Positions 28,487-37,402 of a stretch of DNA of 64,000 bases are shown here, in pieces. The position numbers and the translations under genes were made by a program. Positions within the stretch are counted from its first letter, which is position 1; the number at the start of each line of letters is the position of its first letter. The DNA is from Pukyongiella litopenaei (GTDB taxonomy: Bacteria; Pseudomonadota; Alphaproteobacteria; Rhodobacterales; Rhodobacteraceae), in assembly GCF_003008555.2 (NCBI RefSeq), contig NZ_CP027665.1, forward strand, positions 2,294,001 to 2,358,000, given 5' to 3'. Under the pieces are notes generated by a model that ran no database searches, had not been told where the DNA came from, and saw only the letters and a list, made by a program, of their open reading frames with translations.

Positions 28487-28650
28487 TCGAGACGGCATTC
28501 ACAGCCGGGGCCTCGCTCGGCGGCGGTGTCCTGATTGGGGCTGTCACTACGTTGCTGATGTTCGTCGCCGGGCGCGAAACAGGCGTGACGGGCATAGTCG
28601 CAGGCTTCTTCGGTCTCGCCCCGGCAAGCGATTTCCGCTGGCAGATCAAT
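28480..28650 (+). pseudogene. YeeE/YedE (DUF395) transporter, N-terminal fragment
   Basis: From GTG 28480 the frame reads IETAFTAGASLGGGVLIG and RETGVTGIVAGFFG, the first repeat of the YeeE/YedE sulfur-transport family. Similarity stops after SDFRWQI (about 28650), and the frame continues into unrelated sequence to 28779. The full protein would have about 9 helices; only the first two remain. Such genes normally come in pairs between DUF2892 and SQR-type genes, so a functional transporter appears to have been lost by deletion. Confidence 0.75.
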
Positions 28651-28775
28651 CCCGCGGTCCTCTTTCCTGCCTGCTCAGAGCCTGGTGCCCTGCAATACTG
28701 GAGAAAGACGATTGCGTCCCATTCATCCCCTCAAACATGCGCAGATAGAAAATGCGCCCAAGCAGGAGAATGCTC

Positions 28776-28976
28776 ATGACCATTGAAAACGCCATCCGCG
28801 CCTTTGCCGGTATCATGATTCTGGTTTCGGTCGCGCTGACTGTCTGGGTGTCACCATATTTCGTCTGGCTAACGCTGTTCGTTGGTGTCAACCTGCTGCA
28901 ATCGGCTGTTACCGGCATTTGCCCCGCGGCCAAGATTCTACGCAAGCTCGGCTTCCGGTCCGGGCGCGCCGCCTGA
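28776..28976 (+). CDS. DUF2892 (YgaP-type) membrane protein, second copy
   Basis: A 66-residue protein: TIENAIRAFAGIMILVSVAL, a second helix WLTLFVGVNLLQSAVTG, then a conserved Cys in GICPAAKILRKLG. AGGAG at 28764-28768 selects ATG 28776 (ATG 28770 is the alternative). This copy has the canonical C-terminus and looks intact, unlike the first. Confidence 0.88.
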   Translation: MTIENAIRAFAGIMILVSVALTVWVSPYFVWLTLFVGVNLLQSAVTGICPAAKILRKLGFRSGRAA

Positions 28977-29002
28977 ACCAAAGCTGAACGGAGGCCCGCG
29001 CT

Positions 29003-29968
29003 ATGCGTTCGCTGCTGATCGCCGTCATGCTCACCGCTGCCACGGCCGTGAGTGCGGCCGAGACCCTGCTGCTTGCGCCAAGTGACATTCCGCAGTGGAA
29101 AGCTGTCTATGGTCGCGTGGAGGCCCGCAACCTGGTGCCCGCCCGGGCCCGGATCGGTGGCACGGTGGTCGAACTGTCGGTTAGTGAAGGCGATAGCGTG
29201 GCGGCGGGGACGCAGATCGCGCTGGTGCATGATCGCAAGATCAGCTTCCAGATTGCGGCGATCGACGCGCAACTGCGCGCGCTCGGGGCGCAGTTGGACC
29301 GTGCGCAGGCGGAACTGGCCCGCGGGCGTTCGCTTGTCGAGCGCGGGGTTTCCACCGAGCAGCGGCTCGAACAACTGGAAACCGAAGTCAGTGTGACACA
29401 GAACCAGATCGCCGCAGCGCAGGCTCAGCGCAGCGTTGCCCTGCAACAGGCCGAAGAGGGCGAGGTTCTGGCCCCGGTCGACGGGCGGGTGTTGACCGTG
29501 CCCGTCACCCGCGACGCGGTGATCATGGCCGGCGAGCCGGTAGTGACCATCGCAGGTGGCGGCTTCTTCCTGCGTCTGGCTATTCCCGAACGCCACGCTC
29601 CGGACCTGCGCGAGGGGGCGGAACTGCAGATCACCTCGAAAAGCGGGGTGATGCCGGGCCGTCTGGTCAAGCTATACCCGCAGATCGAGAACGGGCGCGT
29701 CGTCGCTGATGTGGAACTCGAGGGGCTGGACGACAGCTTCGTCGACGCCCGCGTGTTGGTGCGGGTCCCGGTGGGGGTGCGCCAGGCTCTGCTGGTGCCG
29801 CAGGCGGCATTGAGCTCACATTCCGGGTTGGACTTCGTGCGCATTCGTCAGGGCGACAGCGAGGTTGAGCGCGCGGTAGTGCCGGGCGAGGTGCTGACGT
29901 TGGACGGTGCCGCCCTTGTCGAGATTCTGACCGGCCTGCATGCCGGCGATACCGTGCTGGTACCCTGA
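29003..29968 (+). CDS. RND efflux periplasmic adaptor (HlyD/AcrA family)
   Basis: Adaptor of 321 residues with a signal peptide (MRSLLIAVMLTAATAVSA). The lipoyl halves (ARARIGGTVVELSVSEGDSV; GEVLAPVDGRVLTVPV) flank a coiled-coil hairpin (about 85-150); beta-barrel and membrane-proximal domains follow. One base separates it from the pump gene. It connects the RND pump to an outer-membrane channel not encoded here. Confidence 0.92.
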   Translation: MRSLLIAVMLTAATAVSAAETLLLAPSDIPQWKAVYGRVEARNLVPARARIGGTVVELSVSEGDSVAAGTQIALVHDRKISFQIAAIDAQLRALGAQLDRAQAELARGRSLVERGVSTEQRLEQLETEVSVTQNQIAAAQAQRSVALQQAEEGEVLAPVDGRVLTVPVTRDAVIMAGEPVVTIAGGGFFLRLAIPERHAPDLREGAELQITSKSGVMPGRLVKLYPQIENGRVVADVELEGLDDSFVDARVLVRVPVGVRQALLVPQAALSSHSGLDFVRIRQGDSEVERAVVPGEVLTLDGAALVEILTGLHAGDTVLVP

Positions 29969-29969
29969 C

Positions 29970-32900
29970 ATGACTGACAACGCTCCCCGCGAGCACGACG
30001 ACAGCCCGCGCGGCGATGCTCCGCGCCTTGGCTTGGCGGGGGGGCTCACCCGTGCCTTCATCGACTCGCCGCTGACGCCACTGCTGCTGATTGCCTCGCT
30101 GGCTTTCGGACTGATCGCGCTGATGGCGCTGCCACGCGAGGAAGAGCCGCAGATCTCGGTGCCGATGATCGATATTCAGGTGCAGGCGACGGGGCTCAAG
30201 GCTCCCGACGCGGTCAAGCTGATCACCGAGCCGCTGGAGCAGATCGTCAAGGGCATTGACGGGGTCGAACATGTCTATTCTCAGACTCAGGACGACGGGG
30301 TGCTTGTCACCGCACGCTTTCTGACAGGGACTTCGGCCGACACCGCAGTACTGCGCGTCCATGACAAGCTTCGCGCAAACATGGACCGGATTCCGCTGGG
30401 TATCCCCGAGCCATTGATCGTTGGGCGCGGGATTGACGACGTGGCGATCGTATCGCTGACCCTGGCCCCCGCCCCAAGCTCCGCCGGGCAGATCAGCGCC
30501 AACGACCTGACCCGTATCGCCCGGGAGTTGCAGGCCGAGATCACCAAGATCGACGATGTCGGTCTGACCTATCTGATCGGCGCCGTGGATGAGGTAATCC
30601 GCATTGCACCCGACCCGGCACGGCTGGCGCTCTATGGGCTGACCCTGCAGCAGTTGGCCGGCAAGGTTCAGGGTGCCAACCGCGCCTTTCCTACCGGAAC
30701 TGTCCGCGACGCGGGCGAGCAGATCATGCTGGTTGCCGGCGAAACCCTGGCCACACCCGAGGCCATCGGGAACCTGCTCTTGACGACCCGCGACGGGCGT
30801 CCGGTTTACCTGCGCGACGTGGCCGATGTGACACTGGCCACCGACACGGCTGACACGATGGTGGCGACCGTTACCCGCAGAGAGGACGGTCGGCCCCTGC
30901 GCTCGCCCGCGGTGACGCTGGCCGTCGCCAAACGCGCCGGCTCGAACGCGGTGACGGTGGCAGAAGCAATCCTGCACCGCGTCGATGAACTGCAGGGGCG
31001 CCTGATCCCCTCCGACATCACGGTCGAAATCACCCGCGACTATGGTGAGACCGCCAACGAAAAGGCCAATGAACTGTTGTTCCACCTGGGTCTTGCCACG
31101 GTATCGATCATCGTTCTGGTCTGGCTGACCATCGGCTGGCACGAAGCGCTGGTTGTCGCGGTGGTGATCCCGGTCACGATCCTGCTGACGCTGTTTGCAT
31201 CCTGGATCATGGGCTACACGCTGAACCGGGTGTCGCTGTTCGCGTTGATTTTCTCCATCGGCATCCTGGTCGATGACGCAATCGTGGTGATCGAGAACAT
31301 CGCCCGCCACTGGGCGATGAACGACGGTCGCCCCCGCGCTAGAGCCGCGATCGAGGCCGTGGCCGAGGTCGGAAACCCCACCATCGTCGCCACGCTGACC
31401 GTGGTCGCGGCGCTGCTGCCAATGCTGTTCGTGTCGGGGATGATGGGCCCTTACATGAGCCCCATCCCGGCAAATGCCTCGGCCGCAATGATATTCTCGT
31501 TCTTCGTCGCGGTGATGGTCACGCCCTGGCTGATGATTAAGATCGCCGGGCGTGCGCCGATGACGGGCCACGCCGACGCCGCGCATGGCGGCGGGGCACT
31601 GGGGCGCGCCTATGCGATGGTGGCGCGACCACTGTTGGCCAGCAAGGCGCGAGGCTGGCTCTTTCTGGCGCTGGTTCTGGCCCTGACCGGGGGGTCACTG
31701 TCGCTGTTCTACACCCGCGACGTGACAGTGAAGCTACTTCCTTTCGACAACAAATCTGAACTGGCCGTGGTGATCGACCTGCCCGAAGGCGCCTCTGTCG
31801 AGGACACCGACGCGGTTGCGCAAGAGGTCGCGGGAAACCTGCTGGGGATGGAGGAGGTGCTTTCGGTCCAGACCCACGCCGGCACAGCCGCGCCCTTTGA
31901 CTTCAATGGGCTGGTGCGCCACAGCTTCCAACGTAGCCAGCCGCATATGGGTGACGTGGCGGTGAACCTGCACCCCAAGTCAGACCGTGACCGGGCCAGC
32001 CATGAAATCGCGCTGGAGATCCGCGAACGCTTGCGCGCTGCCGCGATGCCCGCAGGCACGGTTCTGAAGGTGGTCGAGCCACCGCCCGGCCCCCCCGTTA
32101 TGGCAACGCTGCTGGCGGAGATCTACGGCCCTGACGCCGTCACGCGCCGTGCAGTCGCGGCGCGGGTCGAGGATGCGTTTCGGTCCATCCCCTTTATCGT
32201 CGACATCGACAATTCCTATGGCACCGCACCGCGCAGGTTGCGAGCGGTGATCTCGGCAGACAACCTGGAGTTCTTCCGGGTCGAGGAAGGCGATGTTCTG
32301 GACAGTATCGGGCTGTTGAACTCGGGCGCGCTGGTTGGCTATTCCCACCGTGGCGAGGGACGCCCGCCGATCCCCATCCGTATCGAGCGACCCCGCGCGC
32401 AGCGGGTGATGGGTGAGGATTTCCTGACCACTCCCATCCCTGCCAACGTGCTGCCCGGCGACCGCGGCGTGGTTGAATTGGGTGACGTGGTTGAGGTGGT
32501 CGAAGAGCGCGCCTCGCTGCCGATCTTCCGCCACAACGGCCGGGCCGCAGAGATGGTGACAGCTGAGCTAGCTGGCGATTTCGAGGCGCCACTTTACGGG
32601 ATGCTGGCCGTTCAGCATGCGCTCGAAGCGCAGAACTGGACCGACCTGCCGCGCCCCGTCATCAGTCTGCATGGCCAGCCCGCCGACGAATCTGCGCCCA
32701 CGCTGCTGTGGGACGGGGAATGGGAGGTCACCTGGGTCACCTTTCGTGACATGGGCACGGCCTTCATGGTGGCGCTGCTTGGGATCTATATCCTTGTTGT
32801 GGCACAGTTTCATTCTTTCAAGCTGCCGCTGGTGGTGCTGACGCCGGTGCCGCTCACCTTCATAGGAATCATGCTCGGGCATTGGCTGTTCGGGGCACCA

Positions 32901-33212
32901 TTCTCGGCCACATCGATGATCGGCTTCATCGCGCTTGCAGGGATAATCGTGCGCAACTCGATCCTGCTGGTCGATTTCATCCGCCATACTCAGCGCGACG
33001 GCCGTCCGCTGACCGAGGCGCTGATCGAGGCCGGGGCCATTCGCTTCAAGCCAATCCTGCTGACTGGCATCGCAGCAATGATCGGCGCGGCGGTGATCCT
33101 GGTGGACCCGATCTTTCAAGGGCTGGCGATATCGCTCCTGTTTGGGGTGGCCAGTTCGACGCTGCTGACGGTGCTGGTGATCCCGGTGATCTACCGCGTA
33201 CTGCGGGGGTAG
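29970..33212 (+). CDS. RND efflux permease (AcrB/HAE-like)
   Basis: Inner-membrane proton-driven pump of 1080 residues with the duplicated RND plan: helix 1 (PLTPLLLIASLAFGLIALMAL), periplasmic loop, a helix block with the TM4 charge motif SIGILVDDAIVVIENIA, second loop, and a final helix block (IGFIALAGIIVRNSILLVDF). ATG 29970 is chosen; upstream codons overlap the adaptor. Systems of this type recur next to DUF2892/SQR genes in roseobacters, so export of a sulfur or toxic compound is conceivable. The gene is intact. Confidence 0.93.
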   Translation: MTDNAPREHDDSPRGDAPRLGLAGGLTRAFIDSPLTPLLLIASLAFGLIALMALPREEEPQISVPMIDIQVQATGLKAPDAVKLITEPLEQIVKGIDGVEHVYSQTQDDGVLVTARFLTGTSADTAVLRVHDKLRANMDRIPLGIPEPLIVGRGIDDVAIVSLTLAPAPSSAGQISANDLTRIARELQAEITKIDDVGLTYLIGAVDEVIRIAPDPARLALYGLTLQQLAGKVQGANRAFPTGTVRDAGEQIMLVAGETLATPEAIGNLLLTTRDGRPVYLRDVADVTLATDTADTMVATVTRREDGRPLRSPAVTLAVAKRAGSNAVTVAEAILHRVDELQGRLIPSDITVEITRDYGETANEKANELLFHLGLATVSIIVLVWLTIGWHEALVVAVVIPVTILLTLFASWIMGYTLNRVSLFALIFSIGILVDDAIVVIENIARHWAMNDGRPRARAAIEAVAEVGNPTIVATLTVVAALLPMLFVSGMMGPYMSPIPANASAAMIFSFFVAVMVTPWLMIKIAGRAPMTGHADAAHGGGALGRAYAMVARPLLASKARGWLFLALVLALTGGSLSLFYTRDVTVKLLPFDNKSELAVVIDLPEGASVEDTDAVAQEVAGNLLGMEEVLSVQTHAGTAAPFDFNGLVRHSFQRSQPHMGDVAVNLHPKSDRDRASHEIALEIRERLRAAAMPAGTVLKVVEPPPGPPVMATLLAEIYGPDAVTRRAVAARVEDAFRSIPFIVDIDNSYGTAPRRLRAVISADNLEFFRVEEGDVLDSIGLLNSGALVGYSHRGEGRPPIPIRIERPRAQRVMGEDFLTTPIPANVLPGDRGVVELGDVVEVVEERASLPIFRHNGRAAEMVTAELAGDFEAPLYGMLAVQHALEAQNWTDLPRPVISLHGQPADESAPTLLWDGEWEVTWVTFRDMGTAFMVALLGIYILVVAQFHSFKLPLVVLTPVPLTFIGIMLGHWLFGAPFSATSMIGFIALAGIIVRNSILLVDFIRHTQRDGRPLTEALIEAGAIRFKPILLTGIAAMIGAAVILVDPIFQGLAISLLFGVASSTLLTVLVIPVIYRVLRG

Positions 33213-33289
33213 CGCAGGGAGAGCAACGCGGCACATCGGCAGCATGGTCCGGAGTTCTGCCGGATGAACCGTTAGCCCGAGCGAGGGCA

Positions 33290-33690
33290 GCGTGCTGCCT
33301 CGGAGGCGGCCTGATGCTTGAAGCGCTGGAAAGTGAGCTTGACGAGGTCCACGATATTCGGGTCCACCGCTCGGCAACTGGGCAGTTAATGCGTCGGCTT
33401 GGCCTGACACAGAAAAGAACTGCGCACGGCTGGGCAGGCCCGTCCGGACGTGGCCGAAAGGCACCGGGTCTGGCAGCGCCGCCGCCAACCTGCCATGGCT
33501 AATGAACTGAACCGGCCGGTCTTTTTCGGTGAGACTTGGCTCAAGATCAACTTGATCAGAACAACCGGTTGAACCCCGAAAAACGAGCGCCTGGTCGATC
33601 CTACGCCCTTTGGCCTGTGGATCGCAAACCTTCATAGCCGCCTCCCGCCACGACCGACTGGATGTCCCGTGGTCTCCCGGCGAGAGCAAG
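33290..33690 (+). mobile_element. IS630-family transposase remnant
   Basis: Shifted frames give IRVHRSATGQLMRRLGLTQK, then QARPDVAERHRVWQRRRQP, VFFGETWLKINLIRTTG, a LVDPTPFGLW segment and FIAASRHDRLDVPW, the order of an IS630 transposase core including the DET region (here GET). At least three frameshifts; the C-terminus is cut off by the IS6 end at 33697. Confidence 0.75.
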
Positions 33691-33696
33691 ACGAAA

Positions 33697-33768
33697 GGTC
33701 TTGTCAAAGGAACTTGGCTTGAGGCCGGGCAAGGGGCTGGGTAGCGTCACTGGATGAAGAATCGTGAC
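33697..33768 (+). repeat. IS6-family end, second copy of 72-bp repeat
   Basis: Same orientation as 23467-23538 with three mismatches. It includes the transposase start (ATGAAGAATCGTGAC, 33754), after which the frame is cut within seven codons. The two copies bound the 10.2-kb sulfur/efflux island. Confidence 0.8.
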
Positions 33769-33878
33769 ACCATGATACCCTTCTGCTGAAGCGCCCACGA
33801 GGCCCGTTTCTGGCCCAAGGCCGGGTTTTCGATGGCCAGTTCAATGACCGCTTCTTCGACATGCTCCGGCACCCGCCT
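33769..33878 (-). mobile_element. Transposase fragment (HTH, IS481-like), downstream half
   Basis: On the minus strand this reads RVPEHVEEAVIELAIENPAL and GQKRASWALQQKG, typical text of an HTH transposase (IS481/ISNCY-like). The upstream half lies beyond the inserted IS at 34625-34690. Truncated by the IS6 end. Confidence 0.5.
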
Positions 33879-34624
33879 TGAACCGCCCCGGGTTTCCGAG
33901 AGAGTAGAACTCTCAGAGGATGATCCTTATGGAATCGAAGAAGAAGCGCACGCCGGCATATACGGCCGAGTTCCGCGAGCGCGGCGTCCGGCTATTCCGC
34001 GAACGGCGGCCCGATTACACCAGTGACAACGCGGCGTATCGGGCGATCGCCCCGAAGCTTGGCTGCTCGCACGACACACTGCGCGCCTGGTGCATCCAGG
34101 CGGCACGCGATGCAGGCGAGCGCGACGGGCTGACCAGCGAGCAGAAGGCCCGCCTCAAGGCGCTGGAGCGCGAGGTGAAGGAACTGCGCACGGCCAACGA
34201 GATCCTGAAGAAGGCGTCGGCTTATTTTGCCCAGGCGGAGCTCGACCGCCTGTTCCGCAAATGATCGCCTTCATCGAGAAGCATCGCGGGGTCTTTGGGG
34301 TCGAGCCGATCTGCCGTGTCCTGCAGATATCGACACTTCGGTGGGCAGCGTGGGCGACAGCTATGACAACGCGCTGGCCGAGAGCGTCATCGGCCTGTTC
34401 AAGACCGAGGTGATCAACTTCCTCGGCCCCTGGAAATCCATGGCCCAGGTCGAATGGGAGACCCTGCAATGGGTCAGCCGGTATAACAACGAGCGGCTAC
34501 ACAGCGCCATCGGGCACCGGCCGCCACAGGAAGTGGAGGATACATTCTACGAACAGATGAACACCCTTGAAAAAGCCGCGTAGGTCTTGAACAAAAAAGC
34601 CTCTCGGAAACCCGGGGCGGTTCA
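33879..34624 (+). mobile_element. Internally deleted IS3-family element with intact ends
   Basis: 746 bp bounded by a perfect 24-bp inverted repeat (starting TGAACCGCCCCGGGTTTCC, ending GGAAACCCGGGGCGGTTCA). OrfA is complete. OrfB keeps its N-terminus (MIAFIEKHRGVFGVEPICRV, from 34261) and C-terminal DDE part (GDSYDNALAESVIGLFKTE), but about half of it, with the first two catalytic acids, is gone and the frame is shifted. Intact relatives are about 1.2 kb. Could only move in trans. No target duplication is obvious. Confidence 0.88.
33920..34264 (+). CDS. IS3-family OrfA (transposase HTH subunit)
   Basis: 114 residues, intact. HTH part YTAEFRERGVRLFRER through CSHDTLRAWCIQAARDAG, then the leucine-zipper segment LKALEREVKELRTANEILKKASAYFAQAEL. 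Ends at the start of the deleted OrfB with the usual short overlap (ATGATC). By itself it cannot transpose the element but may act as a repressor. Confidence 0.88.
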   Translation: MILMESKKKRTPAYTAEFRERGVRLFRERRPDYTSDNAAYRAIAPKLGCSHDTLRAWCIQAARDAGERDGLTSEQKARLKALEREVKELRTANEILKKASAYFAQAELDRLFRK

Positions 34625-34690
34625 GTTCTTCAGGATCAGCTTGCGGCGGCTGAGATCCATCAGGGCCTGTTCACCTCCCTGTTCATACAA
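34625..34690 (-). mobile_element. Transposase fragment (HTH, IS481-like), upstream half
   Basis: Minus-strand text ELYEQGGEQALMDLSRRKLI-LKN continues directly into the fragment at 33769-33878 when the 746-bp IS is removed, showing that the IS inserted into this older transposase copy. Confidence 0.5.
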
Positions 34691-35575
34691 TTCCCTGAAC
34701 CATATGTGGTACGACAAGCCCGACAAAGCCGATGATGCTGGGGAAGGCGATGGAGACCGCGGTCAGAAGCGAGGCCATAATCATGCCGGCCAGCCTGAGC
34801 GCATCGACCCGCACACCAAGCCCGCGCGCGGTCTCGTCCCCCGCGTCGAGCGCGTTGTAGTTCCAGCTTTGCCAGAGGAAATAGACACAGGCGACCCCGG
34901 TCAGAGCCGAGAGCAGCCCGAGTTCCGACCAATCCACCCGCGCCGTGTCGCCAAAGGTCCAGAACACGATGGCCGCAAGCTGGATATCGTCGGCAAAGAA
35001 CTGCAGGAACGCGGTTCCCGCCGAGAACAGCGCCCCCAGTGCCACGCCCGTGAGGACCAGAACCTCGGGCGCGGCCCCGCGCAGGCGCGCGACAAGAGTG
35101 ATGATCGCCGAGGCGAGGAGCGCGAAAACAAAGGCCCAGAGCGCGGTCGTGGCCGGGTCCTGAATGGCGACCGAGGCGGCATTCGCGCCTTGCCTCGTTC
35201 CGGTGTTAAGGAACATCACCGCAAAGGCGGCACCAAAGGCGGCGGCCTGCGAGATCTCCAGCGTGAAGGGCGATCCCAGAGGATTGCGCAGGATCGACTG
35301 CATCGCCGCCCGGCCACCGCCAGCCCCGCCCCCGCAACGATGGCGGCCAGAGCCTGCGGCAGGCGGATATTCCAGACGATGATCGCGGGTTGGCGCGGCA
35401 CGTCGAGACCCAGGAGCGCGCGGATGACGTCAGACGCCGGGACGGCGGCGGGCCCCAGTGACAGCGCCGCCATCAGCGCCGGCACCAGGGCCAGCGTCAG
35501 CCCGCCGACGATCAGGAATTTGCGGGCGGTGTAGGCGCGGTACCCCGCGCCTACAGGTGTCTCGCTCAGGCTCAT
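34691..35575 (-). pseudogene. FecCD-family iron ABC permease, frameshifted and truncated
   Basis: The N-terminal part (from 35575) reads FLIVGGLTLALVPALMAAL to LPQALAAIVAGAGLAVAG, then loses one base in a G run (about 35315) and continues in another frame as AAMQSILRNPLGSPFTLEIS, the FecCD signature, to IIGFVGLVVPHM. There it is cut off by transposase sequence at about 34695, losing the last two or three helices. It overlaps the binding-protein stop by 4 bp. An inactive component of a siderophore/heme-type importer. Confidence 0.88.
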
Positions 35576-36170
35576 TCGACCGGCACGGTCTGGAATACGA
35601 GGTGATTGTAGGCGCCGTCAAAAACGTCGAACACCGGGACGCTTAGGAGGAACCCGTAGATCTCGTTGGCCTTGGTCCTGGGGTCGATGTCGCCAAAGGT
35701 ATCGGGCCGGGTCACGGTGCCGATGAACCAGGCATTGGCCAGCACCGAGCCCGCCTCGACCTGGTAGAGCGTGTTGGGCAGGAGCCCCATGACTTTGCCT
35801 TCGTTCACCGCCGTCAGGTCACGATAGGCGGCATCGGCCCTGAGTTCGTGAAGCCCGCCCACGTTCTGCCCGCGCACGGTGCCCAGATCGAGAAACAAGA
35901 GCGCCGGATCCCAGGCCACGATCTGCTCGCGCGCCACCACTGAATGCCGCCCCTTGCCTCGCACGCCTTCGCGGGCGAGGTTCGTCAGTTTCATCATGTC
36001 GAAAGGCGGATAGAAGGGTTCGGTGCCGTTGAAGCCCTGCGCCCCCTGAAAGGCGATGCCGCCGACAAAGACGCCCGGCACCTCCGCCGTGGATCGCGCG
36101 GCCCGGTCGGACAGATCGGCGATCTGGGTATCAAGAAAGCCGATGATCTCTTCGGCGCGAACCGCCGCGC
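35572..36170 (-). pseudogene. Iron ABC substrate-binding protein, C-terminal fragment
   Basis: The frame reads RAEEIIGFLDTQIADLSDRA through VVAREQIVAWDPALLFLDLG to the stop at 35572, matching the C-terminal lobe of periplasmic iron-complex binding proteins. The signal peptide and N-terminal lobe are missing; upstream the sequence switches to a trmO fragment. The frame extends to 36318 but that part is out-of-frame trmO. Confidence 0.8.
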
Positions 36171-36437
36171 CCCCGCCATCCAGTAGAGCAGGATCAGCGC
36201 ATCCCCGGCCGCCAGTCCCATGAGCCCGCGTCGGAACCCGGGGGCGACAATTGCGCGAAAGCCACCGCCGCGCCTGCGTGCCTGGTGGATGTTGCGGGGG
36301 CAATCGTCCTTCTTCCATGGTGTCTCGACATGGCCGATGAAATGCAGTGTTGCATCCACCCTGCCGGCCGGATCGAAATCCAGGGTTTCTTCCCCCTCGC
36401 GGTGGCGGTCAGCTTCCATCTGGCATTGCTCCTTCAT
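36170..36437 (-). pseudogene. trmO: TrmO/TsaA-type tRNA methyltransferase, truncated
   Basis: From ATG 36437 the frame gives ATLHFIGHVETPWKKDDCPR, RERGGG-like ARRRGGGFRAIV and GLAAGDALILLYWM, the N-terminal half of TrmO, which methylates t6A37 of tRNA-Thr. After MAGARR it runs out of frame into the binding-protein fragment, so about half the protein is lost. TrmO genes are seen near iron ABC genes in related bacteria, suggesting one deletion removed the junction. Confidence 0.75.
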
Positions 36438-36972
36438 GCCCGTGGTGGCCCATCCCCTCGCGGCCGATCACCACCGTGCCCTCGAAGGCGTTCAGCCGGT
36501 CGATCAGACCGCCGCCGGCATCGGCTTCGGCGCCGTTGACGGCAGCGGCCAGGCGTTCGGCCTCGACGCGGCTCAGGCCCATCGACTGGAACGTGGCGGG
36601 CAGAACGAGGCTTGCGCCGGAGCAGAGTTCGACAAACCAGCCATGATCGTCCCGGCGCAGGAAGGCGCGGCCGCCGGTTCCGTCCTGGCTCCAGCCCGCA
36701 ACGGCGACGTTGCCCTGCACGGTCACCGGCGCCACGGTCAGCGGTGCGTCCGGACGGTCGAACTGGGCCTTGAGCAGCGCCTCGATCTGTTCGGTATCGG
36801 TGCCACCCATCACCGACATCGGTCCACCCGCCGGGGCATGGCCGGTTGAGGCGTGATCCATCGTGGCGTGGTTCATGCCGTCCGCGGCAAAGGGAATGGG
36901 TGTGTTCTTGCTCCCTGCAAACGCAGGTGCGGTGAAGGATGCGGCAAGAACCGCAACGAAAACATGTTTCAT
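36409..36972 (-). CDS. Copper uptake system-associated protein (secreted)
   Basis: 187 residues with signal peptide MKHVFVAVLAASFTAPAFA. A Met/His-rich linker (DGMNHATMDHASTGHAPAGG) is followed by a folded domain (QIEALLKAQFDRPDAPLTV, WFVELCSGASLVLPATFQSMGL) and a His-rich tail (MGHHGHEGAMP). This pattern matches the family annotated as copper uptake system-associated protein; Met and His clusters suit Cu binding in the periplasm. ATG 36972 is chosen as the start of the signal; the longer frame to 37014 is unlikely. Its 3' end overlaps trmO. Confidence 0.8.
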   Translation of the reverse strand: MKHVFVAVLAASFTAPAFAGSKNTPIPFAADGMNHATMDHASTGHAPAGGPMSVMGGTDTEQIEALLKAQFDRPDAPLTVAPVTVQGNVAVAGWSQDGTGGRAFLRRDDHGWFVELCSGASLVLPATFQSMGLSRVEAERLAAAVNGAEADAGGGLIDRLNAFEGTVVIGREGMGHHGHEGAMPDGS

Positions 36973-37036
36973 GGTCTGTCTCTGGCTTGCCGCATCCCTT
37001 GCGGCAGGTTTCATCGATCGCGTTGGTAAAAGACGA

Positions 37037-37402
37037 TCAGGCCAGTGGCGGTGCCCTCATCCCGCGCGCGGGGTCCAGGACGGTCAGAATCGCGCGGCGC
37101 TCTCGTGGTGCGACAACGGTCGCGACAAAGACAAAGTCGATATCGGTCATGCTTTGCGGTGCATCGGGAAGCAGCACCGAACCAGCGATGCGACAGGCCG
37201 GACAGTCCGGGTGGGCCACCGTGTTGTCGGAACCCGGGTCGCCGCAGATGTTGGCAATGTCACCGCCCGCGAGGACATAGGCTTCGATGGCGATGTCGGA
37301 TGCGTTTGGGATGCGATGTGCATAGGCCGTTGCGACAAGCGCGACGGACAACAGGGCAACGAGGCCAACTGCGCGGATACCGTGAAGAATCCGTTTGCAC
37401 AT
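37037..37402 (-). CDS. Secreted Cys-containing protein, DUF2946-like
   Basis: 121 residues with a signal/anchor segment (LVALLSVALVATAYA). A central ICGDPG...HPDCPACRIAG stretch gives three cysteines including CPAC, reminiscent of DUF2946 proteins that accompany copper-uptake genes. It precedes the copper-associated gene on the same strand with a 64-bp gap, so an operon is likely. Function not established. Confidence 0.6.
   Translation of the reverse strand: MCKRILHGIRAVGLVALLSVALVATAYAHRIPNASDIAIEAYVLAGGDIANICGDPGSDNTVAHPDCPACRIAGSVLLPDAPQSMTDIDFVFVATVVAPRERRAILTVLDPARGMRAPPLA

Noticed and set aside
29667-31586. 639-codon open frame on the minus strand
   Set aside because: Lies wholly antisense to the RND adaptor and pump genes, has no family motifs, and is low-complexity (His/Arg/Gln/Asp-rich) as expected of a high-GC shadow frame.
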